Source of the DNA: Butyrivibrio sp. FCS014
GTDB taxonomy: Bacteria; Bacillota; Clostridia; Lachnospirales; Lachnospiraceae
DNA: 64,000 nucleotides
Assembly: GCF_000526935.1 (NCBI RefSeq)
Contig: NZ_JAHA01000003.1
Location: 124,001 to 188,000, forward strand
Direction of reading: 5' to 3'
Of the stretch, positions 52,032 through 58,818 are shown piece by piece (the first letter of the stretch is position 1; every line of letters begins with the position of its first letter). The notes beneath the pieces were generated by a model. It saw nothing but the letters and a program-made list of their open reading frames with translations. It did not search any database and was not told the origin of the DNA. Made by a program: the position numbers and the translations under genes.

Positions 52032-53270
52032 ATGTATTCATTGGAAGAAGTCAGAAAAGTTGACCCTGAGATTGCCGCTCTTATAGAGGAAGAGCTGGCA
52101 CGTCAGAACGATCACATCGAGCTGATCGCATCGGAGAACTGGACCAGCAAGGCTGTTATGGCTGCTATGGGCAGTCCTCTTACCAACAAGTACGCTGAGG
52201 GTCTTCCGGGGAAAAGATACTACGGCGGATGTTACGTTGTTGATAAGGTAGAGAACATCGCCCGTGACAGAGCCAAGGAGCTGTTTCACTGCGATTACGC
52301 CAACGTTCAGCCTCATTCAGGTGCACAGGCCAACCTGGCAGTTCAGTTTGCACTTCTTAAGCCCGGTGACACAGTAATGGGTATGGACCTTAGCCAGGGC
52401 GGTCACCTTTCACACGGAAGCAGTGCCAATATTTCAGGAACCTATTACAACGTCATTTCCTACGGCGTTGATGATAACGGAATCATTGACTACGATAATA
52501 TGTACAAGATGGCAGTAGAGCACAAGCCCAAGCTCATCATTGCAGGTGCTTCCGCTTACTGCAGAATAATCGACTTCAAGAAGTTCAGAGAAGCAGCTGA
52601 TGCCTGCGGCGCAGTTCTCATGGTAGATATAGCTCATATCGCAGGACTTGTTGCCACAGGACTTCATCCCAGTCCCTTCCCTTATGCGGATGTTGTGACC
52701 ACCACGACACATAAGACCTTAAGAGGACCCAGAGGAGGACTTATCCTCTGGAATCAGGAGGCTCAGGACAAGTACAAGTTCAACAAGGCTGTATTCCCCG
52801 GAATCCAGGGCGGCCCTCTTGAGCATGTTGTTGCAGCCAAGGCTATCTGCTTTAAAGAAGCTCTTTCTCCCGAATTTAAGACATATGCCCAGAACGTTGT
52901 GGACAATGCAAAGGCTCTTTGCAACGGCCTGATGAGCCGCGGTATCAAGATCGTTTCCGGCGGCACAGACAATCACCTTATGCTGGTAGATCTTACAAAC
53001 TTCGGCCTTACCGGCAAGGAAGTTGAGGCATGGCTTGATGATGCTCATATCACAGCCAACAAGAACACAATTCCCAACGAGCAGCAGTCACCCTTTGTTA
53101 CCAGCGGAATCCGTCTTGGAACTCCTGCAGTTACCACAAGGGGCATGAATACTGAGGATATGGACAAGATCGCCGAAGCTATCTCAATTGTTATCAAGAA
53201 CAAGGGAGAGAAGAACGACGAGGCAAGAGCAATTATTAAAGAACTGACAGACAAATATCCTCTGGACTGA
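52032..53270 (+). CDS. glyA: Serine hydroxymethyltransferase
   Basis: A 412-residue PLP enzyme that converts serine and tetrahydrofolate to glycine and methylene-tetrahydrofolate. Landmarks are [42 protein letters not shown] and the PLP lysine in [14 protein letters not shown]. The start at 52032 follows a GGGAGGAAAAGGG site; an upstream in-frame ATG at 51978 lacks one. A 680-base gene-free region follows. Confidence 0.97.
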   Translation: MYSLEEVRKVDPEIAALIEEELARQNDHIELIASENWTSKAVMAAMGSPLTNKYAEGLPGKRYYGGCYVVDKVENIARDRAKELFHCDYANVQPHSGAQANLAVQFALLKPGDTVMGMDLSQGGHLSHGSSANISGTYYNVISYGVDDNGIIDYDNMYKMAVEHKPKLIIAGASAYCRIIDFKKFREAADACGAVLMVDIAHIAGLVATGLHPSPFPYADVVTTTTHKTLRGPRGGLILWNQEAQDKYKFNKAVFPGIQGGPLEHVVAAKAICFKEALSPEFKTYAQNVVDNAKALCNGLMSRGIKIVSGGTDNHLMLVDLTNFGLTGKEVEAWLDDAHITANKNTIPNEQQSPFVTSGIRLGTPAVTTRGMNTEDMDKIAEAISIVIKNKGEKNDEARAIIKELTDKYPLD

Positions 53271-53300
53271 TGGTCAGAAAATAAAGTGTGTCTGAATTGA

Positions 53301-53323
53301 AAATATTACAAAACGCGTAATAA
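53301..53323. repeat. Second copy of the ATTAC-N7-GTAAT element
   Basis: Identical to 5101-5123 at 22 of 23 positions, including the inverted repeat ATTAC-N7-GTAAT (53305-53321). A TATAAT lies at 53333-53338, 21 bases past the TTACAA, too far for a standard promoter. Confidence 0.6.
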
Positions 53324-53335
53324 ATAGAATCCTAT

Positions 53336-53423
53336 AATATGTCGGGTGAATGTGCTGAATTGTATAAAAAGAATATACAATTCAAATAAATAACAGAAAA
53401 TGGCACAATTCACCCGACATATT
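53336..53423. repeat. Long nested inverted repeat after glyA
   Basis: Outer arms 53336-53355 and 53403-53423 pair over 20 bases with one bulged T (AATATGTCGGGTGAA and its complement). Inner arms TGAATTGTATA (53356-53366) and TATACAATTCA (53374-53384) are perfect. It may terminate glyA, be an RNA hairpin, or be a MITE-like remnant. Confidence 0.7.
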
Positions 53424-53454
53424 CTAAATAATTAAAAGAATTTCTGAAAATGTA

Positions 53455-53482
53455 TTGACAAATCATGACCGGCTGATATAAT
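53455..53482 (+). promoter_or_regulatory. Strong promoter in the glyA-GH3 gap
   Basis: TTGACA (53455-53460), a 16-base spacer, TATAAT (53477-53482) with an extended TGA. It is the closest match to consensus in the window, yet no gene starts within 400 bases. Confidence 0.82.
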
Positions 53483-53488
53483 AAAATC

Positions 53489-53889
53489 ATCAAAAGGAAC
53501 TTATAAGTTATCCAAAAAAATACTTCTCCACGATAATATAGATGACGAACGGAAATCGGGGAGAAAGAAAGGCAGGTACACTCCAAAGGGATAGATAGTT
53601 AAAATATTCAAGGAAAGGATGGTACACTCCACCAAATTATTAAGCGAGTAATATAGATCATAAGAAGTAAGAAGTACAAGAAATAGAACGACAGCACTTC
53701 AAGTACATGAATAGGTGGTTCGGGCAATACTAAATATATTGCAACCACAGCATATGAATGCAAAGGTTAATGGAAAGATGAGGCTGAGAAATTGGAGGAT
53801 GGTCCGTTGGACGTAAAAACAATAGAATTAGATGAGTACTCGGCATAAGGGCAGAAGCAGGTAATATAGATGAAGCTTCTGCCCTCGAT
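53489..53889 (+). ncRNA. Candidate non-coding RNA (or very long leader)
   Basis: This purine-rich, gene-free stretch runs from the predicted start of the strong promoter to a hairpin. It contains TAATATAGAT three times (53534, 53649, 53862) and GGTACACTCCA twice (53575, 53621). A local stem CTTCTCC/GGGAGAA surrounds the first copy. No open frame has a credible start. It matches no RNA class recognised here (not tmRNA, RNase P or 6S by conserved motifs). If the end hairpin does not terminate, this is a 460-base leader of the GH3-like gene. Confidence 0.45.
53849..53884 (+). terminator. Hairpin at the end of the candidate RNA
   Basis: Perfect 10-bp stem GGGCAGAAGC / GCTTCTGCCC with a 16-base loop that contains the third TAATATAGAT. 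It is followed by TCGATTATT, a weak T run. Confidence 0.55.
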
Positions 53890-53904
53890 TATTGTCCGGA
53901 ACTA

Positions 53905-53913
53905 TGTTACAAT
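53905..53913 (+). promoter_or_regulatory. Extended -10 upstream of the GH3-like gene
   Basis: TGT then TACAAT (53908-53913), 38 bases before the ATG at 53952; no clear -35. Confidence 0.45.
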
Positions 53914-53951
53914 ATCCCTTAAGAAAAAAGTTTTGGGTTGTGGGGAAAACA

Positions 53952-55235
53952 ATGGCGAGATTAGAAGAACAGGATTTTGATGAAAAGAGGCTGGCTCGAA
54001 GGCAAAGAAGGAAACAGAGCCAGCTTATTGCATATATAACACTTGCGGTGACATTGCTGGTTATTATCGGTGGCATTGCCGCCGGCGTACACTTTTTGAG
54101 AGCTGCCTTTAAGAAGGCACCGGCAGAGAGCGAGGTAGCACAGCAGGTGACGGAGGCAGAACAGGAGCCTCAGGAGATTGTCATAGAGACTCCGGAGGAA
54201 CCTGAGCCTCAGGAGATGAGCCAGGACGATCTTCTTAATGAGGTGGTTGAATCGTGTATTTCAGAAATGCCTCTTGAAGATAAGGTGGCGGGTCTTTTCA
54301 TAGTAACCCCGGAGCAGCTTACGGGAGTCGCAACGGCAGTAAAGGCCGGCAGCGGAACACAGGAAGCTCTTGGCAATTACGCAGTGGGCGGAATTGTTTA
54401 TTCAGCCAAGAACATCAAATCAGAAGAGCAGATAAAGGAGATGCTGCAGGCAACAGCATCCATGAGTAAGTACCCTATATTTACAGCTGTATTTGAAGAG
54501 GGAGCACAGTCTTCTTCGGTAACCTCCTCCATAGGAGTTGAAGGTGTATCCGAGATCACAGATGCCGATTCTGCAGGATACAGTGCAGGTGCCATCGGAT
54601 CTGCTCTTTATCAGTACGGATTTAATCTTGATATAGCCCCAAATATGGGCATTACGGAAGGTTCACTTTACGGAACCGATGTTGCTTTGGTAAGAGATAT
54701 TACAACTTCTATGATTACAGGGATCCAGGAGTCAGGTGTTTCAGCCTGTGCCTATGCATTTCCTTTAAAGGGCGATACATCTGCGGCAATGGCTACCAGT
54801 GATGCCACCAAGGATCAGCTGGTGGTTGGCGAGTATGAGGTATTCAAGGGAGCGATAGATAATGGCGGCGTTAACGCCATTATGGTTTCTAATATTTCCC
54901 TTCCCGAGCTGACAGGTGACAATACACCGGCATCACTCTCAGAGAAAGTCATTCAGGAAGAACTCAGAGGAACCCTTGGTTTTGGAGGAATTGTAATCAC
55001 GGATTCTCTTAGTGAGGGCGCCATCACAGAGTATTACACCCCATCAGAGGCGGCTATAGCAGCCGTTAAGTCCGGTGCAGACATGATCTATCTTCCTCAG
55101 GATTTTACCCAGGCTTACGATGGACTTCTTGCTGAGGTCAAGGACGGAAGCATAAGCGAAGAGCGCATAAATGAATCACTTCGCCGCATTTACAGGATCA
55201 AATATTCAGATCGTATCGACCAGATTTCAAATTGA
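53952..55235 (+). CDS. GH3-like membrane-anchored protein with altered active site
   Basis: A 427-residue protein with one N-terminal membrane segment (about 26-50) after a basic cytoplasmic tip, then an acidic linker. A GH3 N-terminal barrel follows (about 95-427), similar to beta-N-acetylhexosaminidases (NagZ). The nucleophile Asp351 is present in VITDSL. The loop that normally reads KHFPGHGDTxxDSH is replaced by a YAFPLKGDT stretch without the Lys-His and Asp-x-His pairs. It may therefore be inactive or have a changed mechanism. The start at 53952 has a GTGGGGAA site; an upstream in-frame ATG at 53892 does not. Confidence 0.8.
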   Translation: MARLEEQDFDEKRLARRQRRKQSQLIAYITLAVTLLVIIGGIAAGVHFLRAAFKKAPAESEVAQQVTEAEQEPQEIVIETPEEPEPQEMSQDDLLNEVVESCISEMPLEDKVAGLFIVTPEQLTGVATAVKAGSGTQEALGNYAVGGIVYSAKNIKSEEQIKEMLQATASMSKYPIFTAVFEEGAQSSSVTSSIGVEGVSEITDADSAGYSAGAIGSALYQYGFNLDIAPNMGITEGSLYGTDVALVRDITTSMITGIQESGVSACAYAFPLKGDTSAAMATSDATKDQLVVGEYEVFKGAIDNGGVNAIMVSNISLPELTGDNTPASLSEKVIQEELRGTLGFGGIVITDSLSEGAITEYYTPSEAAIAAVKSGADMIYLPQDFTQAYDGLLAEVKDGSISEERINESLRRIYRIKYSDRIDQISN

Positions 55236-55242
55236 TCATTAC

Positions 55243-55270
55243 CCTCCGGCAGAATGTCGGAGGTTTTTTT
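55243..55270 (+). terminator. Terminator after the GH3-like gene
   Basis: CCTCCG / CGGAGG, 9-base loop, then TTTTTTT. Confidence 0.88.
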
Positions 55271-55299
55271 GCCACGAGGTACTTAAGTTCGTATATAAT
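55269..55299 (+). promoter_or_regulatory. Promoter of the GG-leader peptide gene
   Basis: TTGCCA (55269-55274), 17 bases, TATATA (55292-55297), overlapping TATAAT (55294-55299). It begins within the T run of the preceding terminator. Confidence 0.6.
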
Positions 55300-55329
55300 A
55301 TTAAGAAGAAGTTCAGGAGGTGTTAACTA

Positions 55330-55572
55330 ATGGGAACAGATGAGAAGAAATTATTAAATGAGGATGTACTTGAAAATGTCAGCGGCGGACTTTTAAAGGC
55401 TTCTGATGAGCTTTCACAGAAAAAAGCAGCTTTTGAGAAGGCCTGGGACCTTCTGGGGCTTGATGCCAAGGGATTTTCCGGAATGAGAATGGCTCAGCTT
55501 TTTGACGATTGGGAGCTGGCCGGCTTTAAGCCTGATGCTGTAGCATTTTTGAAGGCACAGCTTCTTTCCTGA
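55330..55572 (+). CDS. Small peptide with a double-glycine (VSGG) leader
   Basis: An 80-residue protein. The first 20 or so residues, GTDEKKLLNEDVLENVSGG, have the look of a double-glycine leader: a charged start, Leu-x-x-x-x-Leu spacing and the ENVSGG cleavage site used by C39-peptidase exporters and bacteriocin-like peptides. The predicted mature part (about 60 residues, one amphipathic helix rich in Ala, Leu and Lys, then a Phe/Asp/Trp region) has no cysteines. A very strong AGGAGG site, its own promoter and a strong terminator suggest high, separate expression. It could be an unmodified bacteriocin, a signal peptide or a RiPP precursor; none is proven. Confidence 0.75.
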   Translation: MGTDEKKLLNEDVLENVSGGLLKASDELSQKKAAFEKAWDLLGLDAKGFSGMRMAQLFDDWELAGFKPDAVAFLKAQLLS

Positions 55573-55594
55573 GAAACATATTTTTAAGAGCAGA

Positions 55595-55631
55595 CGGCAG
55601 TGGTCGATTCTTTTGACCACTGCCGTTTTTT
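55595..55631 (+). terminator. Strong terminator after the GG-leader gene
   Basis: Perfect 11-bp stem CGGCAGTGGTC / GACCACTGCCG, 9-base loop, then TTTTTT. Confidence 0.93.
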
Positions 55632-55677
55632 CATGATAAAGTATTAAAAAGATATCGAAAAACGGGAGGAAAAGCCT

Positions 55678-57519
55678 ATGGCAGATGGAAGAGGTCACGG
55701 GGGACCCTTTGGCAGGGCGTATATGACTGAAGAAGAGAAGGCAAACCAGCCAAAGATCACATTTGCACTTGTAAAAAGAGTAATGTCATACTTAAAGCCT
55801 TACGTGTTGCAGCTTCTTCTGGTCATGGTATGCATTCTGATATCTTCGATCCTGAAGCTTTTGCCCTCTATCATCACCGGCAAAATCGTGGATGAGGGAC
55901 TTATCGGCAGGAATCTTCGTGCCCTGGTCTATTACATACTGGCTTCACTTCTTGCATCCTTTATGGGAAATCTCATAGGTGTTGCGGAGAGCTATCTCAA
56001 CAACTGGATCGCACAGCATATCACCTACGATATGAGAAACCAGATGTTCAGACATCTTCAGCGCATGTCACAGCGTTTTTTCACCAATAATAATCAGGGC
56101 GACATCATTACCAGAATGACCAGTGATATCGCCGGCGTTGAGACGGTGATCGCAAGCACCTTTACATCCATCATCTCCAATATCATGACCCTTACGGTGG
56201 CTCTTGTTGCCATGTTCCAAAGAAACTACCTGCTGGCCATAATCGGTATTATCATCGTACCTCTTTTTACCATACCAACAAGAAGGGCCGGCAAGACCAG
56301 GTGGACTCTTACAAGAGAATCTCAGGCCTGTAACGATGAGATCAACGGGATACTTAACGAGACCATGTCAGTCAGTGGTCAGCTTCTGGTAAAACTCTTT
56401 GGAAAAGAGGAGTATGAGTACGAAAGATACTCCAAGGCCAACGATAAGATGGTCAAGCTCAACATCAGAGAGAAGCTCGCCGGCCGCTGGTTCTTTGTGG
56501 TGCTTCATACCTTTACCAGCATAGGCCCCATGCTGATCTATCTTGTTGGCGGCATTTTGATGATCAATCACGGAGCGAACCTGACTGTTGGTGATATCAC
56601 CGTTATGGTGGCGCTTCTTGGACAGATGTACATGCCGGTGAATTCACTTCTCAACATTCAGGTGGACTGGATGAGGTCCATGGCTCTTTTCTCAAGGATA
56701 TTTGAGTACTTCGACATGGAGGTGGAGGTCAAGGATCCTGAGAATCCCACAAACCCAAACCTTCGTCACGGAAATATAGTCTTTGACCACGTGCATTTCT
56801 CCTATGATGAGTCAAAAGAAATATTGAAGGACATAAATTTTACTCTGAAAAACGGGGACTGTATTGCTATTGTAGGGCCTTCGGGCTCCGGCAAGAGCAC
56901 CATAATAAACCTTATACCAAGGCTCTACGATGTAGGAAGCGGGCGCATCAAGTGGAACGGCATAGATATAAGGAATATGAGCCTTAATCACCTGCGGGAA
57001 GGTATCGGAGTGGTATCCCAGGAGAACTACCTCTTTAATGGCACCATAAGAGAGAATCTTCTGTATGCAAAGCCCGATGCCACTGAGGAAGATATGATAG
57101 AAGCCTGCAAAAAGGCCAATATCTATGACTTTATTGAGAAGCAGGAGAAGGGCCTTGATGCTATGGTGGGCAACAGGGGACTTAAGCTCTCGGGCGGTGA
57201 GAAACAGCGTATAGCCATTGCGAGAGTTCTTTTAAAGGATCCGGCTCTTTTTATCTTCGACGAAGCAACCTCGGCTCTTGATTCCATTTCGGAGAGCAGG
57301 ATCCAGGAGGCTATAGAGCCCATCATTGAAACCAGGACCAGTATTCTTATCGCCCACAGGCTTTCAACTATCCTTGAGGCGGATGAGATCCTGGTGGTGG
57401 ATGATGGCCGGATCGTTGAAAGAGGCCAGCACAGTGAGCTTGTAAAAGCCGGGGGTGTTTATCAGAGACTTTATGAAACCCAGTTTTCAAAGGCATTAGT
57501 TGGCGATAACGAAGAATAA
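55678..57519 (+). CDS. ABC-type exporter (fused membrane and ATPase domains)
   Basis: A 613-residue half-transporter that should act as a dimer. Six membrane segments lie at about 35-330 and the ATPase at about 365-605. The ATPase has Walker A GPSGSGKST (near residue 400), signature LSGGEKQRIAIARVLL, Walker B ALFIFDEATSALD and the H-loop AHRLST. It lacks an N-terminal C39 peptidase domain, so it cannot itself cut a GG leader. The family exports lipids, drugs or peptides. It is the next gene after the GG-leader peptide but is separated by a terminator. GGGAGGAAAA precedes the start. Confidence 0.93.
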   Translation: MADGRGHGGPFGRAYMTEEEKANQPKITFALVKRVMSYLKPYVLQLLLVMVCILISSILKLLPSIITGKIVDEGLIGRNLRALVYYILASLLASFMGNLIGVAESYLNNWIAQHITYDMRNQMFRHLQRMSQRFFTNNNQGDIITRMTSDIAGVETVIASTFTSIISNIMTLTVALVAMFQRNYLLAIIGIIIVPLFTIPTRRAGKTRWTLTRESQACNDEINGILNETMSVSGQLLVKLFGKEEYEYERYSKANDKMVKLNIREKLAGRWFFVVLHTFTSIGPMLIYLVGGILMINHGANLTVGDITVMVALLGQMYMPVNSLLNIQVDWMRSMALFSRIFEYFDMEVEVKDPENPTNPNLRHGNIVFDHVHFSYDESKEILKDINFTLKNGDCIAIVGPSGSGKSTIINLIPRLYDVGSGRIKWNGIDIRNMSLNHLREGIGVVSQENYLFNGTIRENLLYAKPDATEEDMIEACKKANIYDFIEKQEKGLDAMVGNRGLKLSGGEKQRIAIARVLLKDPALFIFDEATSALDSISESRIQEAIEPIIETRTSILIAHRLSTILEADEILVVDDGRIVERGQHSELVKAGGVYQRLYETQFSKALVGDNEE

Positions 57520-57548
57520 TCCACGGTTTTCCTTTGTGCAAAAAAGAT

Positions 57549-57557
57549 GGTATAATC
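57549..57557 (+). promoter_or_regulatory. Extended -10 promoter of the DUF3048 gene
   Basis: TGG then TATAAT (57552-57557), with a TTTTCC-like -35 18 bases upstream. Confidence 0.6.
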
Positions 57558-57598
57558 GAAATACCGATTCATTTCTTATGAGAGAAGGAGAACTATAT

Positions 57599-58585
57599 AT
57601 GAAGATAAGGAGAATATTAGCTGCATTAACCAGTATCTTAAGTGTTTGCATGCTGTCTACAACTGTGTATGCGGGGGCATCAGAGTTGACAGGACTTGAG
57701 ATAAGCGATTCCATTGCAAGCCAGAGACCTGTGGCCATCATGGTGGACAACGAGAAAAAGGCACTCAAACACTACGGAACAGCCGAGGCAGACATTGTTT
57801 ATGAGATCATGAACAGTACAGCCAATGGCCGTATCACAAGGCTTATGTGCATCTATAAGGACTGGGCAAATCTTGGCCAGACCGGTAGCATCCGTAGCGT
57901 ACGTACCACAAACGTAATGTTGGCAGATGAGTACAATGCAGTTCTCATTCACGACGGCGGCCCTTTCTACATCAATTCATATCTGGCTCAACCCTACGCA
58001 GCACACCTCAGCGGCGGTTTTTCCAGAATTAAGAATGGCAAACCGAGAGAGTTCACAGAGTACTGCTTTGGTTCAGAACTTGTAAGCAGATTTGCAAAGG
58101 CAGGTCTTCCTACAACTTATACCATCGGACTTGAGAGAAACTCCCATTTCAACTTCTACGGAGAAGACACATTGCTGCAGGGCGGAAGTTCTGCTGTCAA
58201 CATCGATATGGGCGCTATCTTCGTTCATAACAAAAGCAGACTGGCTTATAATCCGGGAACAAGAACCTATGATTACTATGATTACGGCACAATCCATACT
58301 GATGCAGAGGATGGACAGGTTTTGACATTCAAGAATGTCATCCTTCAGAATGTATCATTCACTCAGCTGGATCCCAACGGATATCTTACCTACAATGTTA
58401 TCGGTTCAGGAAGCGGCTATTACATCACAAACGGCGCAGTTATTCCTATCACCTGGAAGAAGAACAGCGAGACCGGATTCACACGTTACTACAACGCATC
58501 CGGTGCCGAGATCTCCATCAATAAAGGAAAGACTTACATCGGTATCCTTCCTTCCGATACCTGGGGAAGCCTTATTATCAACTGA
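57599..58585 (+). CDS. Secreted DUF3048 (YerB-like) protein
   Basis: A 328-residue protein with a signal peptide (about 1-22, cut near VYA). The DUF3048 N-terminal domain follows (about 35-180: RPVAIMVDNEKKA, YEIMNSTANGRITRLMCIY, GSIRSVRT), then the C-terminal domain (about 210-328). YerB-type proteins are linked to the cell envelope; no enzymatic role is proven. The signal lacks a lipobox, unlike many YerB homologues that are lipoproteins. The start at 57599 follows GAAGGAGAAC. Confidence 0.9.
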   Translation: MKIRRILAALTSILSVCMLSTTVYAGASELTGLEISDSIASQRPVAIMVDNEKKALKHYGTAEADIVYEIMNSTANGRITRLMCIYKDWANLGQTGSIRSVRTTNVMLADEYNAVLIHDGGPFYINSYLAQPYAAHLSGGFSRIKNGKPREFTEYCFGSELVSRFAKAGLPTTYTIGLERNSHFNFYGEDTLLQGGSSAVNIDMGAIFVHNKSRLAYNPGTRTYDYYDYGTIHTDAEDGQVLTFKNVILQNVSFTQLDPNGYLTYNVIGSGSGYYITNGAVIPITWKKNSETGFTRYYNASGAEISINKGKTYIGILPSDTWGSLIIN

Positions 58586-58610
58586 TAGAATTTTGAAGAT
58601 ATGAACAGAG

Positions 58611-58639
58611 CAGCCTCGCTGATCAAAAGATCATGCGGG
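58611..58639 (+). terminator. Terminator of the DUF3048 gene
   Basis: CAGCC(T)CGC(T)GATC folds back on GATC(AT)GCG(G)GGCTG with an AAAA loop, followed by TTTTTT. Confidence 0.85.
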
Positions 58640-58711
58640 GCTGTTTTTTGTTACGGAAATATCTCCTGAATCTGAAAGTCGAAATCCGGAATCCTTTCTC
58701 ATGGTTTGGTC

Positions 58712-58740
58712 TTGTCATTGAAAACATTTGTTCGTATAAT
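58712..58740 (+). promoter_or_regulatory. pcrA promoter
   Basis: TTGTCA (58712-58717), a 17-base spacer, TATAAT (58735-58740), 78 bases before the start codon. Confidence 0.8.
58722..58733 (-). promoter_or_regulatory. LexA (SOS) box within the spacer
   Basis: On the minus strand GAACAAATGTTT preceded by C, close to the Firmicutes SOS consensus CGAACrnryGTTyC. It lies between -35 and -10, ideal for repression. Confidence 0.72.
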
Positions 58741-58747
58741 GTTGTCA

Positions 58748-58759
58748 GAACAAATGTTT
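58748..58759 (+). promoter_or_regulatory. Second LexA (SOS) box at the transcription start
   Basis: GAACAAATGTTT, an exact inverted copy of the first box, 15 bases from it and covering the predicted start site. Confidence 0.7.
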
Positions 58760-58818
58760 GCGAAATAGTGCAGCTGCAGATGATATTTATGATGATTTGA
58801 AAATTCAGGAGATTTAAA

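Noticed and set aside
53469..53594. A 41-codon open stretch after the strong promoter in the glyA-GH3 gap
   Set aside because: No ATG, GTG or TTG start within it; treated as part of a candidate RNA or decayed sequence.
53808..53850. A tiny frame ending LDEYSA before the last hairpin
   Set aside because: It would need a TTG start and is under 20 residues; chance cannot be excluded.
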